64,000 bases of DNA, taken from NCBI RefSeq assembly GCF_004137085.1, contig NZ_QYBC01000003.1:1-64000 (forward strand). The letters run 5' to 3'. The position numbers and the translations under genes were made by a program. Positions 53,454-61,494 of the stretch are shown here, in pieces (position 1 is the stretch's first letter; every line of letters starts with the position of its first letter). Below the pieces are notes generated by a model. It saw only the letters and a list, made by a program, of their open reading frames with translations, was not told the origin of the DNA and made no database searches. This DNA comes from Lichenibacterium ramalinae (GTDB taxonomy: Bacteria; Pseudomonadota; Alphaproteobacteria; Rhizobiales; Beijerinckiaceae).

Positions 53454-54386
53454 ATGTTCGATACCGCCCATCCCTATCCGCGCGACCTCGTCGGCTACGG
53501 CGCCAATCCGCCCGATCCCGCCTGGCCGGGCGGTGCCCGTATCGCGGTCTCGCTGGTGCTGAACTACGAGGAAGGGGGCGAATACAGCGTGCTGCACGGC
53601 GACGCCCACTCGGAGAGTGCCCTGACCGACATGGACCGCCCGGCCGCCCTGCCGGGCGAGCGCAACCCGAATGTCGAGCAGAATTTCGAGTACGGCAGCC
53701 GCGTCGGCATCTGGTCGGTGATGCGCCTGCTGCAGGAGCGCGGGGTCGACGCCACCGTCTATGCGGTCGGCATGGCGCTCGAGCGCAATCCCGCCGTGGC
53801 GGCGGCTTTCCGCGAGTGGGGCGTGGAGGTCGCGTGCCACGGCCAGCGCTGGATCGACTATCAATTCGTGCCCGAGGCGGTGGAGCGCGCCGATATGGCG
53901 CGCTGCATCGACACGATCACGCGCCTCGTCGGCCGCCGACCGGTCGGCTGGTACACGGGCCGGCCCAGCCTCAACACGCGCCGGCTCGCCGTCGAGGCGG
54001 GCGGCTTCCTCTACGACAGCGACGCCTACAACGACGACCTGCCCTACTGGCTGCGCGTGTCGGGCCGGCCCCACCTCGTGCTGCCCTACAGTTTCGACAA
54101 CAACGACAGCCGCATGAACCGCAGCCAGGGGCTCGAAACCGGAGAGGACTTCCTGCGCTACTGCCGCGACGCTTTCGATTGGCTGTATCGATCGGGCCTC
54201 GAGGGGCGCCCCCGGATGATGTCGATCGGGCTCCACGCCCGCATCGTCGGCCGACCGGGCCGGATCGGCGCGCTGGAGCGCCTGATCGACCACATGCAGG
54301 CCCACGAGGGCGTGTGGATCGCCTCCCGGGAGGCCATCGCGCGCCACTGGCTAGAGCGCTTCCCGGCGCCCGAGCCCCGGGGCTGA
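53454..54386 (+). CDS. puuE: PuuE-type allantoinase (polysaccharide-deacetylase fold)
   Basis: A 310-residue NodB-fold protein. It starts YPRDLVGYGANPPDPAWPGG and continues LNYEEGGEYSVLHGDAHSE, the diagnostic PuuE sequence, unlike metal-dependent AllB. PuuE opens the hydantoin ring of allantoin. It is divergent from the binding-protein gene and convergent with the lyase gene (8-base gap). Its presence beside a separate hydantoinase means two unrelated ring-opening hydrolases in one locus. Confidence 0.87.
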   Translation: MFDTAHPYPRDLVGYGANPPDPAWPGGARIAVSLVLNYEEGGEYSVLHGDAHSESALTDMDRPAALPGERNPNVEQNFEYGSRVGIWSVMRLLQERGVDATVYAVGMALERNPAVAAAFREWGVEVACHGQRWIDYQFVPEAVERADMARCIDTITRLVGRRPVGWYTGRPSLNTRRLAVEAGGFLYDSDAYNDDLPYWLRVSGRPHLVLPYSFDNNDSRMNRSQGLETGEDFLRYCRDAFDWLYRSGLEGRPRMMSIGLHARIVGRPGRIGALERLIDHMQAHEGVWIASREAIARHWLERFPAPEPRG

Positions 54387-54393
54387 CCGCGCC

Positions 54394-55878
54394 TCACGGC
54401 ACGGAGGCGAGCCCGGCCCTGACGAGGTCCCGCCCGAGGGCGAGGTGGTCGGCCAGGGGGCGGTCGTCGCGGTAGGGCGCGGCGCGGGCGCGGACTTGCG
54501 CCAGGAGCACGGCGGTGCCGGGCGCCCAGTCCTGGCGGCCCGCGAGATCGTGGGCGTCGGCGCCCGCCAAAAGTTCGATGCCGAGGATCCGCTCGGCATT
54601 GTCCACGATGGCGAGCAGCTTGGTGGCGGCGGCGGTCGGATGGGCCAGCACGTCTTCCTGCAGGGCCGAGGTGATGCCGCCATCGAGGCTCGCCGGGGCG
54701 GCAAGCCGGCGGTTCTCGCCGACAAGGGCCGCAGCCGTGTACTGGGCGATCATGTAGCCGGAGCCGACGCCGGGATCGCCGCTCAAGAAGGGCGGCAGCC
54801 CGCTCACGGCCGGGTTCAGCATGCGGTCGAGCCGGCGCTCCGCCATGGCGGCCAGCTGCGCCACCGCGATAGCGAGCCCGTCGAGCGCCAGGGCGAGGGC
54901 GGGCGCCACCGCATGGGCCTCGGAGCGCACGACCGGTGCCTCCGGCGTGCCCGACACGATAGGGTTGTCGGTGACCGACGCGAGTTCCCGGTCCACCACG
55001 GCACCGGCCGCCGCCCAGGCGTCCCGGACCGCGCCGTGCAGCTGCGGTACGGCACGCAGGCTGAGCGCGTCCTGGATGCGGCCGTCCCGGTCGAGGGCGC
55101 CGCTGCCGGCGAGGCGCGCCCGGAGCGCCGCCCCGGCGGCCTGGAGGCCGGGCGAGCGCCGCACCGCCAGCACATCGGCGTCGAAGGCCGCGACGCCCGC
55201 CCCGAGCGCTTCGATCGTCAGCGCCGCCACGGCATTGGCGCCCTCGAGCAGGCGCTCGATCCGATGAAGCGCCAGGCAGGCGAGGCCGGTCGCGCAGGGG
55301 GTGCCATTGACGAGGCTGAGCCCCTCCTTGGCGACGAGGCTGAGCGGCCGCCGCCCGATGGCGGCCAGCGCGGCGGCGCCTTCGAGCTGGCGGCCGCCCA
55401 CGCGGGCCCGGCCTTCGCCGATCAGCACGAGGCCGATATGGGCCATGTGGGTTAGGTAGCCGACCGAACCACGCGCCGGCACCTCGGGGCAGCAGGACGC
55501 CCCGAGCAGGGCCAGCAGCGCCTCTACGGTCTCGACCCGCAGGCCCGAACGGCCGTGGGCGTAGTTGTTGACCTGCACCGTCATGATGGCGCGCACGTCG
55601 GCTTCGGGCAGCGGCTCACCGACGCCCACGGCATGGCTCATCAGCAGGTTGCGCGACAGGCGCGCCTGCTGGTCGCGAGGGACCAGCGTATCGGAAAGGG
55701 CACCGACGCCGGTGTTGATCCCGTATGCGCGCGGCCCGTGTTCGGCGATGGCCGCGACGATCCGCTCGGCCGCCGCGATGGCGGCCCAGGCTCCCGCGGA
55801 CAGGACGAGATCGGCGCCGTCCGCCACGGCCGCGACGCCGCGCCAGTCGAGCGGCTCGTCGCGCAGGATCTGCTTCAC
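54394..55878 (-). CDS. Histidine/aromatic ammonia-lyase family protein lacking the MIO tripeptide
   Basis: A 494-residue HAL/PAL-fold protein. Conserved active-site features are kept: Tyr52 in AYGINTGVG, His82 in LMSHAVG, Asn191 in SLVNGTP, the SLR segment in IQDALSLRAVPQ and Glu in SALQEDV. But where the family has GSVG-ASG-DLAPLSHMAL, this protein has GSVG-YLTHMAHIGL (137-150): the Ala-Ser-Gly that cyclises to the MIO electrophile is missing with no other change of spacing. GTG 55878 is preceded by GAGGACA and starts the family-like frame. Function therefore unknown: a MIO-independent lyase/mutase or a non-catalytic homologue. Confidence 0.85.
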   Translation of the reverse strand: MKQILRDEPLDWRGVAAVADGADLVLSAGAWAAIAAAERIVAAIAEHGPRAYGINTGVGALSDTLVPRDQQARLSRNLLMSHAVGVGEPLPEADVRAIMTVQVNNYAHGRSGLRVETVEALLALLGASCCPEVPARGSVGYLTHMAHIGLVLIGEGRARVGGRQLEGAAALAAIGRRPLSLVAKEGLSLVNGTPCATGLACLALHRIERLLEGANAVAALTIEALGAGVAAFDADVLAVRRSPGLQAAGAALRARLAGSGALDRDGRIQDALSLRAVPQLHGAVRDAWAAAGAVVDRELASVTDNPIVSGTPEAPVVRSEAHAVAPALALALDGLAIAVAQLAAMAERRLDRMLNPAVSGLPPFLSGDPGVGSGYMIAQYTAAALVGENRRLAAPASLDGGITSALQEDVLAHPTAAATKLLAIVDNAERILGIELLAGADAHDLAGRQDWAPGTAVLLAQVRARAAPYRDDRPLADHLALGRDLVRAGLASVP

Positions 55879-56104
55879 GGTTGTGTCCTCCCCGCCTTCG
55901 CGGCCCAGAACTGTAGCGACAGCTGGACCGAGTCGCCTGTGGCCGCAAGGGCCGATCGCGACCCAAACGGACACCAGAGTGACCTAACCTGATGTTCCAT
56001 GTCTCTGGTTCTCGTCGGTCCCCTCAATAAATTTGGTCCGAAACCTGTCAGTCAGGACACCAAGCGTCGGCCCGTCCGCCGGCACCAGCCTCAGGGAGAT
56101 ATCC

Positions 56105-56875
56105 ATGATCCTCGATCGGTTCAGGCTCGATGGGAAGGTCGCCGTGGTCACAGGAGCCGCGCGCGGCATAGGGCAAGCGATCGCGCGGGCGCTATGCGAG
56201 GCGGGCGCCGAGGTGATCCTGTCCGACATCGACCGGCTAGCAGTCCTGGCGGCGGCAAGGGAGCTTGAGGGAAGGGGATTCAAAGCCACTCCGATGACAC
56301 TGGACGTGACCGATTCCCCGGCCGTCGAGGCTGCCGCGATCGAAACGGCCCGCCGTCATGGCCGGGTCGACATCCTGGTCAATAACGCCGGCATCGGCTC
56401 GCTCGGGGCCGCGATCGACATGGGCGACGACGACTGGCGCCGCATCCTCGACGTGAACACCAATGCCGTGTTCTGGTGCTCCCGCGCCTTTGGCCGTCAC
56501 ATGGTGGCGAGGCGTGCGGGGGCGATCGTCAACATCGGCTCCATGTCGGGCCAGATCGTCAACCGAGGCTTCGCGGCGGCTCACTACATGGTCAGCAAGG
56601 CGGGAGTTCACCAGGTGACCAAGGCCCTGGCTGTCGAGTGGGCCGAGGCTGGTGTCCGGGTCAACGCCGTCGCGCCGGGCTACACGGCGACAAGTCAGAC
56701 CGAACTGCTGCGCAGCCGGCCCGACCTTCGCGACACCTGCCTCGCCACGACTCCCATGGGCCGCTTTGCCGACCCCGCCGAGATCGCTTCGGCGGTTCTG
56801 TTTTTGGCGAGCGACGCAGCGAGCTATTGCACGGGCACGATCCTGACCGTCGATGGCGGCCATACCTGTTGGTGA
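56105..56875 (+). CDS. Short-chain dehydrogenase/reductase
   Basis: A 256-residue classical SDR with TGAARGIG (17-24), NNAG, catalytic Ser in NIGSMSGQ and YMVSK. Its closest style is polyol/3-oxoacyl reductases. It is divergent from the ammonia-lyase homologue and the last gene of the catabolic part before the mobile-type module. Confidence 0.88.
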   Translation: MILDRFRLDGKVAVVTGAARGIGQAIARALCEAGAEVILSDIDRLAVLAAARELEGRGFKATPMTLDVTDSPAVEAAAIETARRHGRVDILVNNAGIGSLGAAIDMGDDDWRRILDVNTNAVFWCSRAFGRHMVARRAGAIVNIGSMSGQIVNRGFAAAHYMVSKAGVHQVTKALAVEWAEAGVRVNAVAPGYTATSQTELLRSRPDLRDTCLATTPMGRFADPAEIASAVLFLASDAASYCTGTILTVDGGHTCW

Positions 56876-57243
56876 GCTTCGTCCAATCCGGGCTACTCTC
56901 CTGGCGAGCGTTCCGCGACTGTCCGTTTCTGCCTCACGACGCTCCGAAAGCGGCCGTTCCGCTATCCACCCGTATCTGCCATTCGTGCGGCCCCGCGGCG
57001 CTTCCGTTCGCCGTTAACTACGAGTTGTTTTCTATGAGCGCCTGACGCGCAGTTGGAGAGCAGCCGCCTTTGAGCTGTTGCGGGTTCGGATCCGGTTTTT
57101 GAGCCCCGTTTGAGGCTGATTTCGGACGTTCACCGGCACAGAGCACCTTCAGTGCGTGTGGTGTGATACCCCTTCCCTTGTGGCCTTCCGGTGGTCCTGT
57201 GGTGGCCCCTTGTGGCCGCCGGTGGCTTCCATCGCAGGAGGCA
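56876..57243. other. Boundary region between the catabolic locus and the mobilisation module
   Basis: About 370 bases with no gene. Contains the second copy of the 28-bp repeat and, at 57175-57217, two copies of the CCCTTGTGGCC motif. Such short direct repeats occur near transfer origins, but no nic-like site is recognised. Confidence 0.4.
56943..56970 (+). repeat. 28-bp dispersed repeat, copy 2
   Basis: Matches 744-771 at 26 of 28 positions, with mismatches at 56948 and 56952. Confidence 0.6.
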
Positions 57244-57882
57244 CTACCATCCTGTCGGAGGCCCCGCGGCAGGAGGGGTGGCGAGCCCTCCCGGGGCTTC
57301 ATGCACGTAGCCCGTGGCGATTCGGGCCTCGGCATAGGCGGCCCCGGGTGCCCAGCGACGAAGGACATCGCCGCTGCCATCCCGGCGCACGAGGGCATAG
57401 GACCTGCCCGCCTCGAGCCGATCGAAGGCGACCTGGCCGTCCTTCAGCGCGAAGGGGACCGACCAGTCCTGCCTCGCATTGCTGACCACCATGCCGAGGG
57501 GCGTGTTGGCGCGCGCCACCAGGATGCCGGTGACGAGCACGACGACCATGAACCCGGCCGAAGCCAGGGCGGCGATCCGGTAGGGGAGCCGCGAGCGGAT
57601 CAGCGCCCAGCGACTGGCGGTGCCGCCCGGGATGACGCGACGCGGCGGTTCCTTGCCCGCCAGACTGCCGAGGAGACGGCGCCGGTCGGCTTGGGTCAGG
57701 GCAAGATCTCCATCCGACAGGGCCTCGAAGCGCGCCTCGGCGCCGCCGGCGAGCAGCCGGTCTGCCAGCTTGCGGCTTTCCTCCGCGGTCGTTCGGCTGG
57801 CCGCGCGTGCAGCAGCGGCAGCGGCGACGGCCGCTTCGGCCCGGCGTTGTTCCGAGGTCGGTGGTTTGGGGGACTGGGCCAT
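57244..57882 (-). CDS. Single-pass membrane protein of unknown function in the transfer module
   Basis: A 212-residue protein: an Ala/Arg-rich cytoplasmic N-terminal part (about 1-90, likely coiled coil), one hydrophobic segment near residues 97-120 (LPYRIAALASAGFMVVVLVT), and an extracytoplasmic C-terminal part (VRRDGSGDVLRRWAPGA). ATG 57882 overlaps the stop of the ParA-like gene (TGATG). No family is recognised; its place after a ParA-like ATPase and coupling protein suggests a DNA-transfer or partition accessory. Confidence 0.6.
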   Translation of the reverse strand: MAQSPKPPTSEQRRAEAAVAAAAAARAASRTTAEESRKLADRLLAGGAEARFEALSDGDLALTQADRRRLLGSLAGKEPPRRVIPGGTASRWALIRSRLPYRIAALASAGFMVVVLVTGILVARANTPLGMVVSNARQDWSVPFALKDGQVAFDRLEAGRSYALVRRDGSGDVLRRWAPGAAYAEARIATGYVHEAPGGLATPPAAGPPTGW

Positions 57883-58643
57883 CAGGCGCCCCGCTCCAGC
57901 CACTCGGCCATCGGCGCAACCGCCTGCATGGCCTGGGCGCGGAAGGCGGTCAGGTCCTGGATCATCCGGCCGGCCGCCGCGAAGCCGAACTTCTCGGACA
58001 GGTTATCCTCGGCCGCGCCGAGCCGCTCGGCGATGAAGCGCAGCCCACCCGTCTGCAACAAGCCGTTGGCCTGAGGGTCGAGCGTGAGGCGGGGCAGGCG
58101 GCTGAGGACAACATCCTTGCCGAGCGCCTTCAGGATCTTGGTGTCGACGGCACCTTCGACTTGGTTCTCGACCGCGAAGAGTGGCTTGGCGAAGGGGCGG
58201 GCCAGGTCGAGCACGACAGGGGCGCTCGCCGCCGCGCCCGGCTCGGCGGTGATCACGGTCAGCATGGCGAACTCGACCCCGATCCGACCGTAGCGTGCGG
58301 CCCGGGAGGCTATTTCGGGCAGAAAGGATCGCGAAGCGTTGGCGCCGATGTCGACGATCAGCGGCTCGGGACCTGGAGCGTCCGGAGCGACCTTACGGGC
58401 GATCAGGTCGAGCACGGCATCGTATTCGCTGCGGGCCGCGGCGCCCGAGGTGCGATCGATCTCGCTCCTGTCGGCGCGGACGGGGAAGAAGTGGACCCGG
58501 TCATCGAGTTCGACGAGCCGCGCCTCGTCCTCGAGCTCGATGATCCGTGCCGCCACGACCGACTCGGCCAGGGCCCGCACCACTAGGCTCTTGCCTGATC
58601 CCCCCTTGTCCTGGCCGACCAGGAGCACGCGTCGCATCGTCAT
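57882..58643 (-). CDS. ParA/MinD-like P-loop ATPase
   Basis: A 253-residue protein whose N-terminal VLLVGQDKGGSGKSLVVRAL is the deviant Walker A (KGGxGKS) of ParA/MinD/VirC1-like proteins. A Walker-B-like LIVDIGANAS follows. It lacks the usual DNA-binding N-terminus of type Ia ParA. Proteins of this kind beside VirD4/TraG genes assist conjugation (VirC1-like) or partition. Confidence 0.78.
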   Translation of the reverse strand: MTMRRVLLVGQDKGGSGKSLVVRALAESVVAARIIELEDEARLVELDDRVHFFPVRADRSEIDRTSGAAARSEYDAVLDLIARKVAPDAPGPEPLIVDIGANASRSFLPEIASRAARYGRIGVEFAMLTVITAEPGAAASAPVVLDLARPFAKPLFAVENQVEGAVDTKILKALGKDVVLSRLPRLTLDPQANGLLQTGGLRFIAERLGAAEDNLSEKFGFAAAGRMIQDLTAFRAQAMQAVAPMAEWLERGA

Positions 58644-59110
58644 GATTCTTTCCCGTCCAACATGTCATAGAAGCCGTCGAGGCGTTCGCGTCGCATCTGT
58701 TCAGCAGTGCGATGTTGCGGTGTCGGCGTGGTGGGCTCGGCCGGCGGATGGCCGGACGGTCGTAGTGGTTGGGGCGCCGGGCTCGACCGTGCCGAAGGCG
58801 CCGGCACGAGGTCGCCGCGCGAAATGCGCCGGGCCATGGCCTTCTGCCGTTTGGCGTCCTGCCGCCGGATGGAGTCGATCAGCGCGGTGAGGCGCCGGCC
58901 CGAGATGGGACCGCCATCGCGTCGTCTCACGCCCTGCGCGGCGAGCGCCGCCGCGATATCGGTCCAGGTGATGCCCTCGGCCCTGAGGCGCTCGATCTCC
59001 GCCAGATGCGCGCGCACGAGGGCCATGGCGCCGCTCGACCTCGCGTCCTTGTTGCGCGATCCGCCGAGCGCGGCGGCATCACGTCGGAGACGCTCCACGT
59101 CCACCGGCAC
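58640..59110 (-). CDS. Small HTH-containing protein of the transfer module
   Basis: A 156-residue basic protein starting with GTG 59110, 10 bases after the coupling-protein stop; earlier codons in the open frame lie inside that gene. The central GITWTDIAAALAAQGVRRRD looks like a recombinase-type HTH and is followed by basic residues. The C-terminal third is Pro/Ser-rich and probably disordered. It overlaps the ParA-like gene by 4 bases. A relaxosome/DNA-binding accessory is likely, by inference. Confidence 0.6.
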   Translation of the reverse strand: MPVDVERLRRDAAALGGSRNKDARSSGAMALVRAHLAEIERLRAEGITWTDIAAALAAQGVRRRDGGPISGRRLTALIDSIRRQDAKRQKAMARRISRGDLVPAPSARSSPAPQPLRPSGHPPAEPTTPTPQHRTAEQMRRERLDGFYDMLDGKES

Positions 59111-59120
59111 GCTGCCCCTC

Positions 59121-60785
59121 TCAGCGTGCTCGTCCGACGGGCGCCACGGCCGCGACGAGCGGCCGGATGCGGTGGTCGGTATGGGCGACGGTCTTGCGCA
59201 GGCGGAGGGGATGGCGCGTCTCAAGCGAGCGGTTGGGAAACACCAACAGCTCGTCGACCGGCATGGTCACCAGGGCGTCCTGGCTCATCAGCGGGGCGGG
59301 CTGGGGCCCGCTGCTCGTCGTGGACGATCCTTGGCCGGCGGTCGGCCGGCTGAAGCTGTCGATCAGGGCGGTGTAGTTGCCGAGGGCGCGTGACCAGCGG
59401 TCGCTTTCGGCGGGGTCGACGGCCGACAGGTCGGACAGGGTGACGACCTCGGCGGTGTTGACCAGTGTCGCGGCGCCGGCCTCGCCGTAGAGCGACACGA
59501 TCTGCGAACGGTCCTGCCAGAAGGTCCACAGGCTGGCGCCGTAGCCGGGAAGCTCGGCGGCTGAGGTGAGGATCTCGTCGAAACGGCCCAGAGCGGCGGC
59601 CTCGTCGATGAACAGGATGACCCGCTCCTTCGGCCGGTTCCGTCGGATCGAGGTGAAGAGATCGGAGAGAAGCCAGCGCAACAGGGGGGCCAGGATGCGT
59701 TTGTGCTCGGGCGGGATGGCGATGAAGATGTCGACCTCGTTCCTGGACAGCTCGGCGAGGTCGAAGCTGCTGTCACCGACGAGGTGGCGCATGCGGGGGT
59801 CGGCCAGCCATTGGAAAGCTTGGAGGGCTGTCGAGCGGATCGGATCCCGCGTGCGCGGGTCGGCCTCCAGGATCTCCAGGGCGGCGAGTGCGGCCGGCTG
59901 CGCCCCCGCGGCCTTCAGCTGCTCGATGAAGTCGTCCGCGTCCGACAGCAGGCGGTGGATCTCGGGGGCCGTGCGGCGGTCGAGACGCAGAGACACGAGG
60001 ATGGCGCCGACGATGAGGTCCACGGCACGGTTGCGGAAGTAGGCGGATGCCTTGTCGCCGGAGCCGCTCTCGGGCAGCAGCGCCAGGGCGGTCTTCTGCA
60101 TGTAGAGGATGTCCTGAACCTGCAGCGTCGCGAGCGGGTTCCAGGTATCCTGTCCGCCGACGAGGTCGAGCGGGTCGAGGCAGACCACGCGACGGCCCAT
60201 GCGCTCGCGGCGCGCCTGGGTGGCGCGGTAGACCTCGCCCTTGGAGTCCAGCACCACGGCCGGCCCGGCCCAGGCGCCCGGCTCGGGATAGGACAGATTG
60301 GGGATGAGCAGACCGGAGGTCTTGCCGGTCCGGGGCGGCGCGATGGTGACGAGCGTGCCCTCAGCGGCGATGCGCACCGCGCGGCCGCTTGCCGGATCGA
60401 TGCCGAGTTCGAGACCGCGGGTCATGGTTACGCATTCGGCAGCGGTGGCGAACCGCGCCGCGCCGAAGGTGCCCGCGACATCCCGCTTGGCCATCGGCGG
60501 CTTCGGGGTGAAGCGAAGCAGGATGGCCAAGGCGAGCGGCGAGAAAGCGAGCAGCGGACCGAGGGACCAGCCTCCGTTGGCGAAGGCTTTCGACTGCCCG
60601 GTAGCGACGTCCCAGTAGGCTTCGGCGACTTGGCCGAGGTTGGGATGGGTCGTGAAATCGCCGAACCACACATTCGGCGACAGGGCCTCGGAAGGCCAAA
60701 ACGAAATCGCCAAACCATGTTGAACGCACAAAGCTAAAGGGTATATCAGGACGATCGACGCCGCGGCGAGTAACATGAGACGCAT
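59121..60785 (-). CDS. VirD4/TraG-type conjugative coupling protein
   Basis: A 554-residue membrane ATPase. Two N-terminal hydrophobic segments (around 5-20 and 73-90), Walker A IAPPRTGKTSGLLIPNL (about 148-164), and Walker B with downstream motif VILFIDEAAALGRF. This is the T4SS coupling protein that brings the relaxase-DNA complex to the channel. Shorter than typical VirD4 (about 650) but has all core motifs. ATG 60785 gives the first membrane helix directly. The other T4SS genes and a relaxase are not in the window. Confidence 0.88.
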   Translation of the reverse strand: MRLMLLAAASIVLIYPLALCVQHGLAISFWPSEALSPNVWFGDFTTHPNLGQVAEAYWDVATGQSKAFANGGWSLGPLLAFSPLALAILLRFTPKPPMAKRDVAGTFGAARFATAAECVTMTRGLELGIDPASGRAVRIAAEGTLVTIAPPRTGKTSGLLIPNLSYPEPGAWAGPAVVLDSKGEVYRATQARRERMGRRVVCLDPLDLVGGQDTWNPLATLQVQDILYMQKTALALLPESGSGDKASAYFRNRAVDLIVGAILVSLRLDRRTAPEIHRLLSDADDFIEQLKAAGAQPAALAALEILEADPRTRDPIRSTALQAFQWLADPRMRHLVGDSSFDLAELSRNEVDIFIAIPPEHKRILAPLLRWLLSDLFTSIRRNRPKERVILFIDEAAALGRFDEILTSAAELPGYGASLWTFWQDRSQIVSLYGEAGAATLVNTAEVVTLSDLSAVDPAESDRWSRALGNYTALIDSFSRPTAGQGSSTTSSGPQPAPLMSQDALVTMPVDELLVFPNRSLETRHPLRLRKTVAHTDHRIRPLVAAVAPVGRAR

Positions 60786-60816
60786 TTTTTCGGTCCTGAC
60801 ATACCACGAAATAGAG

Positions 60817-61236
60817 CTACAATGGCCGTCCCGGCCTGTTGATCCATTCAGTTTCAATCAATTCTCGTGAAGCACCTAGGTGGTGTTCAATATTCTGCGC
60901 TGACTCGATACTCGTGGCGTGGACTGGTAGAATTCGAGCTCCCATGCGATAGAAAGCATCGAGACGGTGCCTTCCATTGATAAAACCTATTTCTATTTTG
61001 AATTTTGGTGGAAGAAACGGTATTTTTCTTTTAATATTATCCGTATTCACGGCAATGGTCGGCAGCACGTATTGTAAGTTTCCTGTACGCAATCCCCTTT
61101 CATATTCGTCGTTTTCAGCCCTAATTTGTTTGTATGAGTCTTGCTCACGCCAGATCTGGTGGAGTCTAACCAGATCGACTATGGCAACTGGAGCTACGTC
61201 GTCTATCGGTTGCAGCGTGATCTGGCTACCATTCAT
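60817..61236 (-). CDS. ParB/Srx-like domain protein
   Basis: A 139-residue protein with a C-terminal ParB-N/sulfiredoxin-like motif EIGFINGRHRLDAFYRMGARILPVH (near residues 81-105). Codon use is markedly AT-richer than neighbours. ATG 61236 is preferred to the TTG at 61254. It precedes the coupling-protein gene by 31 bases and is the first gene of the minus-strand transfer operon. Likely DNA-binding or partition-like; the family also includes nucleases, so function is uncertain. Confidence 0.65.
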   Translation of the reverse strand: MNGSQITLQPIDDVAPVAIVDLVRLHQIWREQDSYKQIRAENDEYERGLRTGNLQYVLPTIAVNTDNIKRKIPFLPPKFKIEIGFINGRHRLDAFYRMGARILPVHATSIESAQNIEHHLGASRELIETEWINRPGRPL

Positions 61237-61425
61237 TCGGACGATGTACACCAAGGCAGCGTTATCCTTTTTTTTGATCCTGACCTCTGCATGTCGAAGC
61301 AGATCTGCAGAACTTCGACCGACTATGTTTGTCGATCAATACCCTGCCAGGACGTTGTGATACATGGAACTCGGCGCCAACCGGTGGCGTAGATTGCTTA
61401 TCCACGAAAGCTGGGCTACTGCCCC

Positions 61426-61441
61426 TAACCCAATTGGGTTA
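61426..61441. promoter_or_regulatory. Palindromic operator candidate, copy 1 (perfect 16 bp)
   Basis: TAACCCAATTGGGTTA is a perfect 16-bp palindrome between the end of the LuxR gene and the transfer operon, next to a 53-bp AT block with several TATAAT-like hexamers reading towards the ParB-like gene. Its core CCCAATTGGG recurs at 62608 and 62748. Confidence 0.65.
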
Positions 61442-61494
61442 TTTCCATAATTTATAATATATTATATCTAATTAATTATAAAACAATAAATAAA
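61442..61494 (-). promoter_or_regulatory. AT-rich promoter region of the transfer operon
   Basis: Almost pure A/T in otherwise GC-rich DNA. Read on the minus strand it carries TTGTTT followed by TAGATATAATATATT, suggestive of -35/-10 boxes, placing transcription start near the palindrome at 61426-61441. Confidence 0.5.

Noticed and set aside
57175-57217. Direct repeats of CCCTTGTGGCC as a transfer origin
   Set aside because: Only two short copies, no inverted repeat with a nic-like sequence and no relaxase nearby; not enough to call oriT.
57018-57398. 126-codon minus frame across the repeat-bearing gap
   Set aside because: Pro/Ser/Gly-rich, overlaps the end of the membrane protein gene and shows no recognisable domain.
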